Assembly: GCA_030145015.1 (NCBI GenBank)
Contig: JAQYWI010000216.1
Span: 1-8,528, forward strand
Source: Desulfobacterales bacterium
GTDB lineage: Bacteria; Desulfobacterota; Desulfobacteria; Desulfobacterales; JAHEIW01
DNA length: 8,528 bases
Direction: 5' to 3'
Part shown: positions 5,964 through 8,528 of the stretch, in pieces
Numbering within the stretch: the first letter of the stretch is position 1
How the letters are laid out: every line of letters begins with the position of its first letter
Notes under the pieces: model-generated
The model's database searches: none
The model's input: only the letters and a program-made list of their open reading frames with translations
Told to the model about the DNA's origin: nothing
Translations under genes and position numbers: made by a program

Positions 5964-6881
5964 TTAAATCTCCACCTGCATTCCCTCGCGGGCGAAAAAA
6001 ACTTCGGTAGGATCCTTATCCTGAGAATTACAGTGCAGTTTGGCCAGGGCATCTAATTGAGCGTCGGTGCGCATCGGATCGTGATGAAAAAGGGCCAGGC
6101 GCTTGACCTGTGATCGCATGGCTGAATTGATGACGTATTCTAGCGGCGAATGCCCCCAACCTCGTTTGGAAGCGTCATATTCTTGCTGGGTAAACTGGGC
6201 ATCGTGAATTAACAAATCCGCATTGGCAAAAAATTCCTCTATGCGGAGATTTTCATCGCGGGCTGCCGCCATGCCTTCATGGGCCATGATGGCATCAAAA
6301 GCGGGATCGTGCGGATCGGTAATAAAAATATTTTGAAAAGGTTCTGTGTCATAGGCCGTACAGCATATTTTTCCTCCATATTCGAAACGAAAGCCCAAAC
6401 ATAAAAGGGGATGGTTTAAATATTTTGTGGTCAGTCGAATACCATCTCCAAGATCAAAGCTGCCCTCTTTCAGGTTAATATACTCGATGTTCGCAGCAAG
6501 TTCTGCCTGGCGGACCGGAAAGTAACGGTAAGATAACTGCCCGCCGAGAACCGTTTTTAGGGAATCTTCCTCACAGGTGACCGGACCATGGATCGTTAGC
6601 CGGGTTCCGGGTTGAAATATGGGAGCAAAAAAGGGAAATCCGAGAATATGATCCAGATGCGTGTGCGTTAAAAACATATCGATGCTGAGGGGTTTCGCTG
6701 AAACCTTTTTGCCCATCAATTGATTACCCAGCAAACGCAGCCCGGAGCCGGCGTCAATGATGATCAGGCGGTTTAAATCCTTCAAACGCAACTCCACACA
6801 AAGGGTGTTTCCACCATATTTTACAAAATCGGGGCCCGGACTCGGAATCGACCCTCTGACTCCCCAAAATTTTATTTTCAT
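5964..6881 (-). CDS. Metallo-beta-lactamase-fold hydrolase, GVRGS-type (phosphodiesterase-like)
   Basis: This 305-residue cytosolic protein starts MKIKFWGVRGSIPSPG, a signature of MBL-fold proteins related to RNase Z, PhnP and class II cyclic-nucleotide phosphodiesterases. The metal ligands are complete: THTHLDH at 72-78 (H73, H75, D77, H78), H157 in LNHP, the bridging D178 in AYDTE, and H266/H267 in LFHHDP. D227 (LIHDAQF) and H244 (GWGHSP) are further family residues. The substrate is unknown; a phosphodiester such as a cyclic nucleotide is plausible from the subfamily, not shown. AAGGG lies 8 bases before the ATG. The gene follows the HDOD gene by 11 bases, so it is the last gene of the minus-strand operon. 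No signal peptide is visible. Confidence 0.88.
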   Translation of the reverse strand: MKIKFWGVRGSIPSPGPDFVKYGGNTLCVELRLKDLNRLIIIDAGSGLRLLGNQLMGKKVSAKPLSIDMFLTHTHLDHILGFPFFAPIFQPGTRLTIHGPVTCEEDSLKTVLGGQLSYRYFPVRQAELAANIEYINLKEGSFDLGDGIRLTTKYLNHPLLCLGFRFEYGGKICCTAYDTEPFQNIFITDPHDPAFDAIMAHEGMAAARDENLRIEEFFANADLLIHDAQFTQQEYDASKRGWGHSPLEYVINSAMRSQVKRLALFHHDPMRTDAQLDALAKLHCNSQDKDPTEVFFAREGMQVEI

Positions 6882-6892
6882 GATGCAAGCCC

Positions 6893-7780
6893 TTATTCTG
6901 TGATTTCCAAAAAGATTTTCGCCTTGTCGATTTCGCCTAAAACCGTATCCCGCAAATCATAAAGAAAGGACCAATCCACCCCGACCCGTTCAAGCAAATA
7001 TCTGCACAGGGCGTTGTTAGCGAGTGTTTCATCGCATGACCCCATTTGCAGCAGCTGCGCGAAAATATCCGCCAGTGCAACCATAAATACCAGTTGACGG
7101 TTGCTTTCATGGGCTTCTTCCGGGCGATGATGAAAAGACAGGGCTTGAATCAGCGCGGGGCTCAACTGCCACTTTTCTGCAATCATTCCGCCTATGGCGG
7201 CATGATCGATACCAAAGACCACTCCCTCGGCATGAAACAGTGCCCGCTGGGAGCGTTTGACCCGGTCTAAAGCCTGAATGCATTTCTCAGGAAACAGGTG
7301 GTTCAGCGGAATTTTGCCCAAATCGTGCAGAAGCCCACACACAAAAAATTCTTCCTGATCGGCAAGGGAAACACCTTTCGCCACCGCAAGACATTTGGCG
7401 GTAACGCCGACACAAAGTGAATGCGCCCAAAAGTCTTCAACGCATAAGGCCGCAAACGTGCGTTTATTGCGCATATGCTGAAGGATGGCAAAACTCAGCA
7501 CCAGATTTTTTACGGTGTTGATACCGAGCATGATGATGGCGCGGGTGAGTGACGAGATGGGATGGGGAAGCGAATAATAGGCGGAATTAATCAGTTTCAA
7601 AACTTGACCGGTCAGCACCAGGTCCAATGAAATCAGGCGATTCAGGTCATTGGGTGAAGCTTCAGGATTGTTGCAGGTCTCTAAGACCTTGGCCGCCGTA
7701 GTCGAAAGGCTGGGCAACCGGTCAATATAGGTCTGAATTTGTTTTAGATGCGGATTGTGATGAATGCCGGATTCAAGCAT
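6893..7780 (-). CDS. HDOD-domain protein retaining HD-type metal ligands
   Basis: The 295-residue protein is a single HDOD domain (about 17-225) plus a helical C-terminal region. Recognisable segments are LPSLSTTAAKVLE (22-34), ISLDLVLTGQVLKLINSAYYS (50-70), ISSLTRAIIMLGINTVKNLVL (75-95), FWAHSL (117-122), GLLHDLGKIPL (149-159), FGIDHAAIGGMIAEKW (189-204) and LSFHHRP (214-220). HDOD proteins are signalling scaffolds, often tied to motility, chemotaxis or c-di-GMP pathways, and most have no proven enzyme activity. This one keeps H120, H152-D153, H193, H217-H218 and D238, the pattern of metal-binding HD phosphohydrolases. The ATG has only a weak ribosome site, and the preceding gene ends 20 bases upstream, so coupling is likely. 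No other good start lies between it and the domain. Confidence 0.9.
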   Translation of the reverse strand: MLESGIHHNPHLKQIQTYIDRLPSLSTTAAKVLETCNNPEASPNDLNRLISLDLVLTGQVLKLINSAYYSLPHPISSLTRAIIMLGINTVKNLVLSFAILQHMRNKRTFAALCVEDFWAHSLCVGVTAKCLAVAKGVSLADQEEFFVCGLLHDLGKIPLNHLFPEKCIQALDRVKRSQRALFHAEGVVFGIDHAAIGGMIAEKWQLSPALIQALSFHHRPEEAHESNRQLVFMVALADIFAQLLQMGSCDETLANNALCRYLLERVGVDWSFLYDLRDTVLGEIDKAKIFLEITE

Positions 7781-7800
7781 CAGGGGCGCCTGCGGCGATG

Positions 7801-8262
7801 TTACGAAGTGATATAATCGCCCCGGTTAAATTTTATGACTTCCAGGGATGCGGTAATCAAGGTTTGATTGAGTATATGTTTGAGCCCGTCATCATTCGGC
7901 ATAGAATCCAGCAACCCCGACAATTGATCCTTTTCTCTCGCAATCGTGTTCATCATCGGTTCAAGTGTTCTTAAGGTGACCTGCGGATTGCTCAGCTGTC
8001 GACGATAATTATCGAGTAAATTTAAAAGGTTATCAACACGCTCAACTGTTATGTTTTTATCCTGGGCGGATAACGGATTGAAACGAATCGCCGATATCGG
8101 ATCCATTAAGGTAGAGGGCTGAATTTTCGATGGATTTTTGGTTGAGTTTTCGACAGACTCCTTCAGAATATTTTTGAAGTCCGCATTTGGCGTTTTTTCA
8201 TTTTTTTGCGGTTTCTGGGGGTAGCTCTCTTTTAAGATTTCATTATCACCATAAATTTTCAT
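7801..8262 (-). CDS. Conserved-looking hypothetical protein, disordered N-terminus and helical C-terminus
   Basis: I do not recognise a named family for this 153-residue protein. Residues 1-60 are polar and rich in Lys, Asn, Pro and Ser (MKIYGDNE, then PQKPQKNEKTPNADFKNILKE), suggesting disorder. Residues 70-150 are predicted by eye to be two or three amphipathic helices (VDNLLNLLDNYRRQL, then MMNTIAREKDQLSGLLDS, then HILNQTLITASLEVIKFNRGDYI). There is no signal peptide or membrane segment. The MKI start and the FKNILKE word resemble N-termini of some flagellar export substrates or regulators such as FlgM and FliK, but this is only a resemblance. AAGGA lies 8 bases before the ATG. It is the first gene of the operon with the HDOD and hydrolase genes, which suggests a partner role in that pathway. 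Confidence 0.75.
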   Translation of the reverse strand: MKIYGDNEILKESYPQKPQKNEKTPNADFKNILKESVENSTKNPSKIQPSTLMDPISAIRFNPLSAQDKNITVERVDNLLNLLDNYRRQLSNPQVTLRTLEPMMNTIAREKDQLSGLLDSMPNDDGLKHILNQTLITASLEVIKFNRGDYITS

Positions 8263-8355
8263 CGGTCACATCCTTGGTTTCGATTCATATACTTTGAATT
8301 TTGATCTTATTAAGCGCCGCAATCGCACCTTGCAATTACAGATGTGCTATTTAGC

Positions 8356-8371
8356 TGCAAAAATCATGCAA
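8356..8371 (-). promoter_or_regulatory. Candidate sigma-54 promoter of the minus-strand operon
   Basis: On the minus strand, TTGCATGATTTTTGCA (8371 to 8356) matches TGGCACG-N4-TTGCA at most positions, with the -24 GG reduced to TG and a perfect TTGCA at -12. TG-N10-GC spacing is correct. It lies about 94 bases before the start of the 153-residue protein gene. The missing G at -24 and the AT-rich setting lower confidence. Confidence 0.35.
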
Positions 8372-8383
8372 AAGTTTCTTTTA

Positions 8384-8402
8384 GTTTATACTTTGTATAA
8401 CT
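8384..8402. promoter_or_regulatory. Operator-like palindrome
   Basis: TATAC-TTT-GTATA at 8387-8399 is a perfect 5-bp inverted repeat, and near-symmetry extends to AGTT and AACT at the ends. It sits just upstream of the sigma-54-like site on the minus strand, where an activator or repressor site would be expected. It could equally be chance symmetry in AT-rich DNA. Confidence 0.3.
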
Positions 8403-8528
8403 ATTTGTATTTATATTTAATAATAATATTAGCCCCCATTGCCATTTTTGAACGGTCATGATCGTAAACGGCAAAATATGCCCACCATCATTTTTTTGGG
8501 CCTAAGTTTATTTCATTTTCAGACACAA
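8403..8528. other. AT-rich non-coding stretch at the window edge
   Basis: I see no supported gene here. GCCCA (8480-8484) and TGGGC (8497-8501) could form a 5-bp stem, and on the minus strand an open frame ends at TAA 8510-8508 after only six codons from the edge, so the end of a further upstream gene with a weak terminator is possible but unsupported. Confidence 0.3.

Overview
The window looks like chromosomal DNA of a Gram-negative, probably motile bacterium. The best guess is a Desulfobacterota (former deltaproteobacterial) genome. The pointers are moderate GC with AT-rich spacers, a sigma-54 activator beside stand-alone receiver, PilZ, HDOD and metallo-beta-lactamase-fold genes, dTDP-rhamnose genes, and intergenic arrays of very short degenerate repeats. 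The lineage is an inference from gene content and style, not from a marker gene.

Layout. Bases 1-86 hold the last 27 codons of an unidentified gene. Bases 87-505 are non-coding and contain a striking inverted element (181-432) built of heptanucleotides in strict register. A DraG/ARH-like ADP-ribosylglycohydrolase homologue with altered metal motifs follows (506-1432). Next is a two-gene dTDP-L-rhamnose operon, rfbC (1595-2158) and rfbD (2155-3039), joined by a 4-base ATGA overlap. After a short spacer with both sigma-54-like and sigma-70-like promoter candidates comes a plus-strand signalling operon: an NtrC-family activator (receiver, AAA+, Fis-type HTH; 3123-4559), a 90-base structured leader, a stand-alone receiver protein (4650-5099) and a YcgR-like PilZ c-di-GMP effector (5121-5849).

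A second short-repeat inverted array (5849-5956) fills the convergent gap and probably terminates both sides. On the minus strand, read from right to left, are a 153-residue protein of unknown function (8262-7801), an HDOD-domain protein (7780-6893) and a GVRGS-type metallo-beta-lactamase-fold hydrolase (6881-5964), closely spaced as one operon. The 266 bases right of it carry a sigma-54-like promoter candidate on the minus strand and a small operator-like palindrome, but no supported gene.

How it may work together. No histidine kinase is present, so the two receivers must be phosphorylated by kinases encoded elsewhere. The activator, the receiver and the PilZ protein suggest that phosphorelay input is converted to sigma-54 transcription and to c-di-GMP-responsive behaviour, such as motility or surface attachment. 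The convergent HDOD/hydrolase operon may belong to the same circuit. The shared sigma-54-like sites upstream of both operons are the only direct sequence hint of that link.
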